This document shows positions 54,266 through 62,163 of a stretch of 64,000 nucleotides of DNA, piece after piece. The stretch comes from Pedobacter sp. ok626 (GTDB lineage Bacteria > Bacteroidota > Bacteroidia > Sphingobacteriales > Sphingobacteriaceae): NCBI RefSeq assembly GCF_900100435.1, contig NZ_FNEX01000012.1, positions 124,001 to 188,000 on the forward strand, given 5' to 3'. The position numbers and the translations under genes are program-made. Under the pieces are notes generated by a model. The model had not been told where the DNA came from. It saw only the letters and a list, made by a program, of their open reading frames with translations, and did no database searches. The first letter of the stretch is position 1; the number at the start of each line of letters is the position of its first letter.

Positions 54266-55036
54266 ATGAAAATCATATCCTACAACGTCAATGGCATCCG
54301 CTCTGCCACCACCAAAAACTTTATCGGCTGGCTGCAAGAAACCAATGCAGACATGGTCTGTCTTCAAGAAGTTAAAGCACTACCTTCACAAATCCCCGAA
54401 ATTCTCGTTTTAATAGAACAATTAGGCTACCATCACTACTGGTTTCCGGCCGAAAAGAAAGGATATAGTGGTGTTGCTATACTCACCAAAATAAAACCAA
54501 ATCATGTAGAATATGGTTGTGGTGAAGAATGGATTGATAAAGAAGGAAGAATATTAAGGGCCGATTTCGACGGATTCTCGTTAATGAGCCTATATATGCC
54601 TTCCGGATCTAGTGGTGATGAAAGACAAGTTAAAAAGTATGAATTTATGCGATTCTTTGACACTTACGTTGCTGAATTGCGCAAAGAACATCCTCACATG
54701 ATCATTTCAGGCGATTATAACATCTGCCATACCGCTATAGATATCCATAACCCGAAATCAAACGCCAACTCTTCTGGCTTCCTGCCTGAGGAACGCGAAT
54801 GGATGGAGCTATTCTTAACAAACGGCTTTATAGACACTTTCAGACACTTCAACAAAGATCCACATCATTACACCTGGTGGAGTTTTAGAGCGGGTTCAAG
54901 AGGAAAGAACCTGGGTTGGCGTATCGATTACCACCTGGCTACGCAACCAATGCTGGAGAAATTGAAAAATGTGACCATTCTGGCTGATGCCATTCATTCT
55001 GATCACTGTCCTGTTTTATTGGAATTAAACGCTTAA
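54266..55036 (+). CDS. xth: exodeoxyribonuclease III / AP endonuclease
   Basis: 256 residues. Starts MKIISYNVNGIRSA, with catalytic segments CLQEVKA, ISGDYNICHTAIDIHNP, RIDYHLA and SDHCPVLLEL, all diagnostic of ExoIII-type EEP nucleases. Repairs abasic sites and 3' blocks in DNA. Two bases separate it from hutI. Confidence 0.95.
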   Translation: MKIISYNVNGIRSATTKNFIGWLQETNADMVCLQEVKALPSQIPEILVLIEQLGYHHYWFPAEKKGYSGVAILTKIKPNHVEYGCGEEWIDKEGRILRADFDGFSLMSLYMPSGSSGDERQVKKYEFMRFFDTYVAELRKEHPHMIISGDYNICHTAIDIHNPKSNANSSGFLPEEREWMELFLTNGFIDTFRHFNKDPHHYTWWSFRAGSRGKNLGWRIDYHLATQPMLEKLKNVTILADAIHSDHCPVLLELNA

Positions 55037-55038
55037 TC

Positions 55039-56283
55039 ATGTCAGACCTGCTCATTACCAATATCCGATCACTAGTTGGCCTGCATCCGGAAAACACGCT
55101 CCTTTTAAGGGGTAGCCAGATGCAAAACCTCCCGGCAATAGAAAATGCATGGCTTTTATGTGAAGGTGGAAAAATAAAAGACTTTGGCTCCATGGACCAA
55201 TTACCGGATCATTTGCCAAATTACATTGTTACCCACGATGCAAGGGGCGGCTATGTTTTCCCTTCATGGTGTGATTCCCATACACATATTGTCTTCGCCG
55301 CTTCGAGAGAGGAAGAGTTTGTGATGAAAATTGATGGCAAAAGCTATGAAGATATTGCAGCAGCAGGCGGTGGTATTTTAAATTCGGCAAGGAAATTACA
55401 GCTCGCCTCAGCCGAAGAATTGTATGATTCTGCGGCACAGCGCCTAACTGACATGATCAGACAAGGTACCGGAGCGGTAGAGATAAAAAGCGGGTATGGA
55501 CTTACGACTGACAGCGAATTAAAGATGCTGAAAGTTATCCGCAAACTGAAAGAGAACTTTCCCATTCCAATTAAGGCCTCTTTTCTCGCTGCGCACGCCT
55601 ACCCACCTGAATACAAAAACGATCACGAGGGCTATATCAAATTAATTATTGAAGAAATGCTCCCTCGAATTGCGGACGAAGGTCTTGCTGATTATATGGA
55701 TGCCTTTTGCGAACATGGTTTTTTCTCTGTGGATGACACAGATAGATTGCTACAGGCTGGAGCAAAATACGGCTTAAAACCTAAAATACATGCCAATCAG
55801 CTGTCTGTATCAGGCGGGGTACAAGTCGGTGTAAAACATCAGGCCATTTCAGTAGACCATCTGGAAGCTACTGATGTGGCTGTAATTGAAAGCTTAGCGA
55901 CAAGCAATACGATCGCCACACTACTACCTTCCTGCTCATTTTACATTAACATCCCTTTTGCCAATGCCAGAGGACTGATCAATGCAAACATTCCGGTAGC
56001 TGTTGCAACCGATTATAACCCCGGCTCTACCCCTTCAGGAAATATGAATCTCGTAGTGTCTCTAGCTTGCATAAAACTACGAATGCGACCTGAAGAAGCC
56101 GTAAACGCAGCCACCATAAATGGAGCCGCTGCAATGGAGCTTAGTTCAGAAGTAGGTAGTATCGCTAAAGGCAAAAAAGCCAACTTGTTTATCACAAGAC
56201 CAATGTCTTCTATTGCTTTTCTGCCTTATAGTTTTGGCCAATCGCAAATAGAAACCATCATACTAAATGGCAAAATAAGCTAA
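55039..56283 (+). CDS. hutI: imidazolonepropionase
   Basis: 414 residues of the HutI amidohydrolase family. Metal ligands in WCDSHTHIVFA, EIKSGYGLTTDSELKML, SFLAAHAYPPEY, KIHANQLS and ATDYNPGSTPSGNM. Third step of histidine breakdown: imidazolonepropionate to formiminoglutamate. Its stop overlaps the hutG start by one base (TAATG). hutH and hutU are not in the window. Confidence 0.95.
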   Translation: MSDLLITNIRSLVGLHPENTLLLRGSQMQNLPAIENAWLLCEGGKIKDFGSMDQLPDHLPNYIVTHDARGGYVFPSWCDSHTHIVFAASREEEFVMKIDGKSYEDIAAAGGGILNSARKLQLASAEELYDSAAQRLTDMIRQGTGAVEIKSGYGLTTDSELKMLKVIRKLKENFPIPIKASFLAAHAYPPEYKNDHEGYIKLIIEEMLPRIADEGLADYMDAFCEHGFFSVDDTDRLLQAGAKYGLKPKIHANQLSVSGGVQVGVKHQAISVDHLEATDVAVIESLATSNTIATLLPSCSFYINIPFANARGLINANIPVAVATDYNPGSTPSGNMNLVVSLACIKLRMRPEEAVNAATINGAAAMELSSEVGSIAKGKKANLFITRPMSSIAFLPYSFGQSQIETIILNGKIS

Positions 56284-57254
56284 TGGACGGTCTTAACATA
56301 TACAACTCCGCAGGCCTTATGGCCTTAACCAATCTGCGTGAAGGAGAGGTTAAACTGGGCCAGAAAGTACAAACGGTAGCCACACTAGATGAAATTACCA
56401 GTTCAAGCGCTCAGTTTGTACTGGTTGGCATCCCCGAAGATATTGGCGTTCGCGCAAATTACGGCATTGCCGGTGCAGCCTCTACATGGGAACCAACGCT
56501 CAAAGCGCTGTTGAACATACAAAGTACCCCTTTTTTCAATGGCGAGGAACTGCTTATTCTGGGCCATTTTGCTATTTCTGAGCCTACAAAGACCGAGGTG
56601 CCATATCTTCAGGAAAAAGTAGCAGAAATCGATGCATTAGTTTACCCAGTGATTCAAAAGATCATTGCCGCCGGCAAAACGCCCATTGTTATCGGCGGTG
56701 GTCACAACAATGCTTACCCAATTATCAAAGGAGTCTCATTAGGATTAAAGGCCCCTATTGACGTCATCAATATTGATGCTCATGCTGATTTAAGGCCTGC
56801 AACCGGAAGACATAGCGGCAATGGATTCAGTTATGCCATAAAAGATGGTTATTTAATTCGCTATGGCATATTCGGGCTACACCAGAATTACAACAACAAT
56901 GCTATACTCGAAACCATAGCTGCAAACCAACATATCTATCCAGTATTTTTTGATGATCTCCTCAAAAGCGATCAGCCTATCTTTTCTGCCTGGAGTAAGC
57001 TTGTTAAAAAAACAGGAACAACACCCGGATTGGAACTTGATCTGGATTGCATAGAAAATGTATTGTCTAGCGCCATGACCCCTTCAGGATTCTCTTTGAA
57101 CGAAATCAGAAAGCTAATATTAAATCCAACTAAAAAATTCGCGTATTTACATATTTGCGAGGGCGCTGTAGCCTTAATTGACGGCAGACGGTGCCAAACC
57201 ACACCGAAGACCCTAACGTACCTTATAAGCGATTTTATAAAGTCGCAAAAGTAA
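56283..57254 (+). CDS. hutG: formimidoylglutamase (arginase/agmatinase family)
   Basis: 323 residues with the Mn-binding signatures IGGGHNNAYP, NIDAHADLRP and LELDLDCIEN. Linkage to hutI makes formiminoglutamate hydrolase to glutamate and formamide the most likely role; arginase or agmatinase activity is the alternative. Ends before a strong bidirectional terminator. Confidence 0.9.
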   Translation: MDGLNIYNSAGLMALTNLREGEVKLGQKVQTVATLDEITSSSAQFVLVGIPEDIGVRANYGIAGAASTWEPTLKALLNIQSTPFFNGEELLILGHFAISEPTKTEVPYLQEKVAEIDALVYPVIQKIIAAGKTPIVIGGGHNNAYPIIKGVSLGLKAPIDVINIDAHADLRPATGRHSGNGFSYAIKDGYLIRYGIFGLHQNYNNNAILETIAANQHIYPVFFDDLLKSDQPIFSAWSKLVKKTGTTPGLELDLDCIENVLSSAMTPSGFSLNEIRKLILNPTKKFAYLHICEGAVALIDGRRCQTTPKTLTYLISDFIKSQK

Positions 57255-57284
57255 ACGAGGTGATTTTATTTGACCCATGTAACG

Positions 57285-57326
57285 AAAAAGGAGTCTGAAT
57301 CAAAATTATGATCCAGACTCCTTTTT
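57285..57326. terminator. bidirectional terminator between hutG and the OmpA-family gene
   Basis: 13-bp stem AAAAAGGAGTCTG (57285-57297) with CAGACTCCTTTTT (57314-57326), extended by ATCA/TGAT inside. A-run and T-run suit both strands; hutG ends upstream and the OmpA gene converges from the right. Confidence 0.92.
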
Positions 57327-57344
57327 AACTTAAACGGATTTAGT

Positions 57345-59135
57345 CTAGTATTTCAAAACCTTTATTTCCGTCCGTCTATTTGCCTGATGCTCTTCATCAC
57401 TACATTCTACCCCATTGCCACAACGGTTTAACAAACGTGTCTCACCATAACCTTTGGCTACCATTCTACTACGATTCACACCTTTGCTCACCAGGTAATT
57501 TACAGCAGCCTCAGCCCTTTGTTGCGATAGGCGCATGTTATAAGCATCCTTACCACGACTATCCGTATGAGATGACAACTCAATCCTCAAGGTAGGGTTT
57601 TGCGACATTACGTTTAACAAATTGTCTAATATCCGCTCAGCATCTGGTCTGATATAAGACTTATCAAAGTCATAATGGATGTTTTTAAGCACAAAAACTG
57701 CCCCTGCATCCAAATTATTTACACCAAGTTTTAGCGTAACATATAACGTTTTACTTCTGTCCAGACCTTTTGTAGTCACCCCTTCTGTTTGCGAAAACTT
57801 CCCAGCTTGATTGGCCACAATGTTATAGTCGGATTGTTGCTCCAACTGATAGACAAATTTAGCCTCTCCATCAGAAATCTGAGTCATATTTTTACTGTTG
57901 GTCGCATTGGTTAGTACAGTACCAATACCAGGTAATTTGGAGTTATCATTAGCCCTGACGGTCTCTCCAATCAAGGTAAATCTAGGGTCATCATGATAAA
58001 TCTCTTTATAAATCACATTGCCAGCATTATCAAAATCAGCCACACTTATCGCTACAGGTTCAGCCGTAATGCCATTTTTCACAGCTGTGATCTGGTAAAC
58101 ACCCCTTTCGGCTTTTAAAACACGTTCAGCCTGACCATCAGCATTACTGATGGAGGTATTATCAACATTGTTCCTGCTGATTTTAACGATTACACCACTT
58201 AAAGCCAAGCCAGTTTGTTTATCCTTTACGACAACAAGAATATCTTTCGGTGCAGCAATTACTGGTGGAGCGACCGTTTTAGTCAGAGGACGATCCTCAA
58301 CTACTTTTCGTTTAGCACCAAATGTGTATTTAATTCCAAAGCCAACATTTACGGCTTGTATATACGTTTTTTGAATAGTAGGAATTTCTTCATAGTAAGT
58401 GTTTATATTGGTAATTGCATCATTCTTTACGGGTAGCACATCTGAAGCTGTAAGCGCTTTTTTTACTGCATATTTAGTGATATGAAACTCACTGGAGTCG
58501 CTTCCGAAGCTTTTGCCAAAGGTTCTTAAATAATCCGCCTGGGCAAACACGCCCCAATGCTCATTAAGCGCATAAGATAACCGAAGACCACCTAGTCCCA
58601 TCCAGCCCTTCGTAATGCGCTTAGGATTGCTCGTATACTGCGTATCGAACAATGGAAGTGGCGGCCCCGAAGCCTGGTTTACATAAATAGACTCTTTATA
58701 CTGAGGAAATCCCTGAAACAATACGCCACCACGCAGGAACGCTTCCAGATCTATTTTCCCAAAATTAGATTTATAAGTTGGACCAATACTAACCCCAATA
58801 TGTTGGAAAGAAGGGTGATTTACATAATCGGTAGCGATGTACCCGTTGTCGAAAAATACACTATCAAACTTCCTGATATCATGGTTCAAAAACCGGGCAT
58901 CAATACCAACACCCCATTTATTCCCCTTAAAATACTGATCAATGGCCAGGCCGCCAAAATAACCGTTCTTAGCCCGACCAATCTCGTTTTTATATTTGCC
59001 TTGCGGCATACTGAGACCTCCAAATGCCGAAATCTGAAGTTTACCCCCATTATTTATAGTCGCATCCGACTTCTTTTGTGCCCAGGTAAGACCGGTCAAT
59101 AAAACCGCTAGTACCACTAATATTAACTTTTTCAT
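57345..59135 (-). CDS. OmpA-family outer membrane protein
   Basis: 596 residues: Sec signal (LLTGLTWAQ), an outer membrane beta-barrel (about 25-290), a carboxypeptidase-like Ig domain (about 305-375, VVVKDKQTGLALSGVIVKI), a second similar linker, and the C-terminal OmpA peptidoglycan-binding domain (about 480-596, IHYDFDKSYIRPDA, SSHTDSRGKDAYN, LSQQRAEAAVNYL, NRRTEIKVLKY). Anchors the outer membrane to the cell wall. A strong AAAGGAG precedes the start. Confidence 0.93.
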   Translation of the reverse strand: MKKLILVVLAVLLTGLTWAQKKSDATINNGGKLQISAFGGLSMPQGKYKNEIGRAKNGYFGGLAIDQYFKGNKWGVGIDARFLNHDIRKFDSVFFDNGYIATDYVNHPSFQHIGVSIGPTYKSNFGKIDLEAFLRGGVLFQGFPQYKESIYVNQASGPPLPLFDTQYTSNPKRITKGWMGLGGLRLSYALNEHWGVFAQADYLRTFGKSFGSDSSEFHITKYAVKKALTASDVLPVKNDAITNINTYYEEIPTIQKTYIQAVNVGFGIKYTFGAKRKVVEDRPLTKTVAPPVIAAPKDILVVVKDKQTGLALSGVIVKISRNNVDNTSISNADGQAERVLKAERGVYQITAVKNGITAEPVAISVADFDNAGNVIYKEIYHDDPRFTLIGETVRANDNSKLPGIGTVLTNATNSKNMTQISDGEAKFVYQLEQQSDYNIVANQAGKFSQTEGVTTKGLDRSKTLYVTLKLGVNNLDAGAVFVLKNIHYDFDKSYIRPDAERILDNLLNVMSQNPTLRIELSSHTDSRGKDAYNMRLSQQRAEAAVNYLVSKGVNRSRMVAKGYGETRLLNRCGNGVECSDEEHQANRRTEIKVLKY

Positions 59136-59140
59136 AACGT

Positions 59141-59149
59141 TCTCCTTTA
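59141..59149 (-). promoter_or_regulatory. strong Shine-Dalgarno TAAAGGAGA before the OmpA-family gene
   Basis: On the minus strand TAAAGGAGA ends 5 bp before the ATG at 59135. Canonical Shine-Dalgarno sequences are rare in Bacteroidota, so this suggests high translation of an abundant envelope protein. A near-promoter TTAACTTTTG lies farther upstream. Confidence 0.6.
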
Positions 59150-59204
59150 GTTTACAATCAAACTGTTTGGAGGTATATCAGCAAAAGTTAATATTTGTTA
59201 CCCC

Positions 59205-59765
59205 TTAAAATGAATAAACTTTATTTGGAGTAATGCACAAGTCCAGACACACATCATGCTCATTCACATCACTGATCTCTTCAACTGGTTCAAAAAAGCA
59301 TAATCCGACCTTTTTGGTAGCTACATTTTGCAAAAAACGATCATAAAAGCCCTTACCGTAGCCTACCCGGTAGCCTTTTTTATCAAAAGCCAACATTGGA
59401 ATAAGTACCAAATCCACATCTCCTGTGTGCAACTCGCCTTGCGCAGGCTCCAGGATATTGTACAGGTTTTTAACCAGACCATCCTTACCCTGATACACAT
59501 AATTCGTCATCAATGCAGTATCAAAATCAGCCCTTGGAACTATGATTTTGATCTCCGGATAATTAACACTCAACCAATCAATAAAAAGGAAAGTATTTGG
59601 TTCTTTCTTCTCCGTAATAGGCAGAAATACATGAATCGTACGAACCGATGAGAAGTCCAACAAAGAGAATTGCCTTAGCAATTGTAGACTATAATCTTCA
59701 ATCTGGTCTTCAGAAAGCCATTTCCGCTGCATTGTTGCTACTTTTCTGATCTCTGCTTTTGTCAT
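59205..59765 (-). CDS. 5-formyltetrahydrofolate cyclo-ligase
   Basis: 186 residues from the ATG at 59765 (a TTG directly upstream is also in frame). The family signature VGYGKGFYDRFL is intact, with MLAFDKKGYR before it. Converts 5-formyl-THF to 5,10-methenyl-THF using ATP in one-carbon metabolism. TATATTTG just upstream (59778-59771) fits the -7 consensus but is so close that the mRNA would be nearly leaderless. Confidence 0.92.
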   Translation of the reverse strand: MTKAEIRKVATMQRKWLSEDQIEDYSLQLLRQFSLLDFSSVRTIHVFLPITEKKEPNTFLFIDWLSVNYPEIKIIVPRADFDTALMTNYVYQGKDGLVKNLYNILEPAQGELHTGDVDLVLIPMLAFDKKGYRVGYGKGFYDRFLQNVATKKVGLCFFEPVEEISDVNEHDVCLDLCITPNKVYSF

Positions 59766-59813
59766 CAAAACAAATATAACAATTATAAGCCCAGCCTGAA
59801 ATACTCAAAAACT

Positions 59814-59979
59814 CGAAGCCATCTTTTTGGGGATTTCAGTTTGGCCGCATAAAGAAAAATCAATATTGTGCTGAAGAGGCCTAGGAAGTTTTGCCCTTCT
59901 TCTGGGCAAAAGATTCCAGCCTCAGAAGCATAATTTGATTTTTCAACCAAAAAAAATCCCATAAAAAAAGATGGCTTCG
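59814..59979. repeat. 166-bp imperfect inverted-repeat element
   Basis: The two halves are near reverse complements through most of their length. Outer arms CGAAGCCATCTTTTT (59814-59828) and AAAAAGATGGCTTCG (59965-59979), inner segments GAAAAATCAA (from 59853) and TTGATTTTTC (59935-59944), and a central hairpin TTTTGCCC/GGGCAAAA (59889-59896 with 59904-59911). It has no coding signal. It could be a miniature mobile-type or extragenic repeat or a structured RNA; whether other copies exist cannot be told here. Confidence 0.65.
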
Positions 59980-59997
59980 GGAACCACTCCGAAGCCA
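59964..59997 (-). terminator. intrinsic terminator of efp
   Basis: On the minus strand the stem TGGCTTCGG (59997-59989) pairs with CCGAAGCCA (59980-59972) across an 8-nt loop, followed by TCTTTTTTT. It lies 37 bp after the efp stop. Its 3' arm is also the outer arm of the inverted-repeat element, so the two structures compete. Confidence 0.85.
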
Positions 59998-60034
59998 CAA
60001 TCAACCTAAACCTAAAACTAAACTATGAAAATTC

Positions 60035-60595
60035 TTATTTTACTCTTTCAACATAGTCACCAGTACGCGTATCAATCTTAACTTTATCGCCCTGATTGAT
60101 AAACATTGGGACTTTTATTTCTACTCCTGTCTCTAACGTCGCATATTTCAATGCATTTGTAGATGTATCGCCTTTAACTGCAGGCTCCGAGTAGGTTATT
60201 TCTAATTCAACATGAGAAGGTGTTTGTGCCATAATTGGCTCTTCACTTTCAAATGCGATAATTACATTCATTCCTTCTTTCAAGAACCGAATACTTTTAC
60301 CGAATAATGCCTTCGGTACGTTAAACTGTTCAAACGTAGTATTATCCATTACTACTAGTGCTTCACCATCTTCATACAAAAACTGGTAATCGCTGGTTTC
60401 AACACGGCAAATCTCAACCTCTTCATCAACGCGGAACCTATATTCAACTGTTTTACCAGTTTTAACATTCCGCATCTTAGCTTGATAAAAAGCGCGTAAA
60501 TTTCCGGGTGTACGATGTAAAAACTCCTCTACTTGTACCAGATCTCCGTTAAAACGAAGTATGTTCCCATTTTTTACTTCTGATGCTTTTGCCAT
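60035..60595 (-). CDS. efp: elongation factor P
   Basis: 186 residues with the three-domain EF-P layout (KOW-like N-domain, OB domains). The tip loop reads HRTPGNLRAF: the residue at the position of E. coli Lys34 is Asn32. EF-P rescues ribosomes stalled at polyproline. Without Lys or Arg at this point neither lysylation nor rhamnosylation of the known kind is possible on it. Own promoter and terminator. Confidence 0.96.
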   Translation of the reverse strand: MAKASEVKNGNILRFNGDLVQVEEFLHRTPGNLRAFYQAKMRNVKTGKTVEYRFRVDEEVEICRVETSDYQFLYEDGEALVVMDNTTFEQFNVPKALFGKSIRFLKEGMNVIIAFESEEPIMAQTPSHVELEITYSEPAVKGDTSTNALKYATLETGVEIKVPMFINQGDKVKIDTRTGDYVERVK

Positions 60596-60640
60596 TTTGT
60601 TTTGAAATTTTGCCTAAACTTTTGGCCTTTTTTCGTGCCG

Positions 60641-60671
60641 CAAAGGTAAAGACTATTTATCGATTCCACAA
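60641..60671 (-). promoter_or_regulatory. efp promoter (TTG, TACCTTTG)
   Basis: TACCTTTG (60648-60641) fits TAnnTTTG, with TTG at 60671-60669, 20 bp upstream, as the -33 element. The start codon is 45 bp downstream. Confidence 0.58.
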
Positions 60672-60752
60672 TAGTAATTTAAAAATATTTTTATAAAGGC
60701 ATTTTAAGCCCCAAATAGTCCGTTTCGGCCTGTTTTCAAATATAAATATTAC

Positions 60753-61367
60753 TTATTTATAATCCGTCAACTCAACAAAATGGTTACAAAGGGAATACTC
60801 AGACTCTTGATTTGACCCTATAATTAGCGTTCGGTTTGCCGAAAATCGCTCAATTAACTGCAAGTACCAGCTCATTCCCTGCTTATCCAGGTTAGATGTT
60901 GGCTCGTCCAGAAAAAGAAGTGGGGTATTGGAACAACAAGCCAGCGCAAGCTTAGTGCGCTGTTTCATTCCCGAAGAAAAGTATTTTAAAGCCTTATCCT
61001 GCGATTTCGCGAGCCCAAGCAGGTCTAACACGGATTCAGCGCTCATCCCCTCGTAAAAGGCTTTAAATTTAAAATGAAAGCTAATGGTTTCCTGAAGTGT
61101 AAATTCTTCAATTAAATCCAGATAAGGCGCTGCAAAGCTAATCGACTTATAAATATCCTCAACGGGGATATCAATCCCCGACTTGTAACTTATAGCCCCT
61201 TCCGACGGTGATAAATTCCCGAGCAAGACACTCAATAGCGTAGATTTACCAGAACCGTTAGGCCCTAAGACCGCATATTTTTCTCCAGGAAGAAACGAAT
61301 AATCTATATTCCTGAAAATCCATTCCTGGTTAAACCTTCTTCCAACGTTAGCTAAGCTAATTGTCAT
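60753..61367 (-). CDS. ABC transporter ATP-binding protein
   Basis: 204 residues of a single nucleotide-binding domain: Walker A GPNGSGKST, signature FSSGMKQR, Walker B LLFLDEPTSNLD. Shorter than most ABC ATPases but complete. It follows lpxA by 10 bp on the same strand, and no permease is encoded in the window. Its cargo is therefore unknown; a role in envelope lipid export is only a guess from position. Confidence 0.9.
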   Translation of the reverse strand: MTISLANVGRRFNQEWIFRNIDYSFLPGEKYAVLGPNGSGKSTLLSVLLGNLSPSEGAISYKSGIDIPVEDIYKSISFAAPYLDLIEEFTLQETISFHFKFKAFYEGMSAESVLDLLGLAKSQDKALKYFSSGMKQRTKLALACCSNTPLLFLDEPTSNLDKQGMSWYLQLIERFSANRTLIIGSNQESEYSLCNHFVELTDYK

Positions 61368-61377
61368 TCAGCAGGTA

Positions 61378-62163
61378 TTAACTTCCCGAACCAAAGCCTT
61401 TCATCACACCCCGGTTAGAATTTCTGATGAAATCTACAATCTCATCACGAATCTCCGTAGGTTTGAATTCGGCTTCTATCATATCCAGCGCTTTAGTTAC
61501 GTTGTTGTGTTTCACAAACAAAACCCTGTAAATTTCCTGTATCTCGTTGATTTTCTCAGATGAGAACCCTCTTCTTCTTAAACCAACCGAGTTAATTCCA
61601 GCGTAGGACAAAGGCTCTCGAGCAGCTTTCACATACGGTGGTACGTCTTTTCTAACCAATGAACCACCCGTAACAAATGCGTGTGAGCCCACTTTTACAA
61701 ACTGATGGATAGCCACTAATCCTGCCAAAACAACATAATTACCAATCGTAATGTGACCAGCAAGGGTAGTGCTATTCGAAAATATACAGTAATCTCCAAC
61801 CTCACAATCATGTGCGATGTGAGAATAAGCCTGAATCAGACAGTTGCTACCAATAACCGTCTTCCACTTGTCCTTGGTGCCCCTATTAATGGTCACACAC
61901 TCTCTGATGGTTGTATTATCGCCAATCTCTGCTGTCGTCACCTCACCCGCAAACTTCAAGTCTTGAGGCACGCCAGAAATTACCGAGCCGGGAAATACCC
62001 TACAGTTCTTTCCTATCCGGGCGCCATCCATGATCACCACATTAGAGCCAATCCAGGTACCCTCACCTATCTCAACATCTTTATGAATTACAGCAAAAGG
62101 TTCAATAACCACATTATCGGCTATTTTTGCCTGAGGATGTATATATGCTAAGGGTTGTATCAT
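61378..62163 (-). CDS. lpxA: UDP-N-acetylglucosamine acyltransferase
   Basis: 261 residues. Left-handed beta-helix hexapeptide repeats fill residues 1 to about 190, with the catalytic His118 in SHIAHDC, and a C-terminal helical domain follows. First step of lipid A synthesis: transfer of a hydroxyacyl chain from ACP to UDP-GlcNAc. Its start overlaps the end of lpxC/fabZ by 4 bp (ATGA). Confidence 0.96.
   Translation of the reverse strand: MIQPLAYIHPQAKIADNVVIEPFAVIHKDVEIGEGTWIGSNVVIMDGARIGKNCRVFPGSVISGVPQDLKFAGEVTTAEIGDNTTIRECVTINRGTKDKWKTVIGSNCLIQAYSHIAHDCEVGDYCIFSNSTTLAGHITIGNYVVLAGLVAIHQFVKVGSHAFVTGGSLVRKDVPPYVKAAREPLSYAGINSVGLRRRGFSSEKINEIQEIYRVLFVKHNNVTKALDMIEAEFKPTEIRDEIVDFIRNSNRGVMKGFGSGS

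Noticed and set aside
59783..60004. 73-residue open frame on the minus strand next to efp
   Set aside because: It lies across the inverted repeat and the efp terminator, so the frame is explained by the repeat structure and not by coding.
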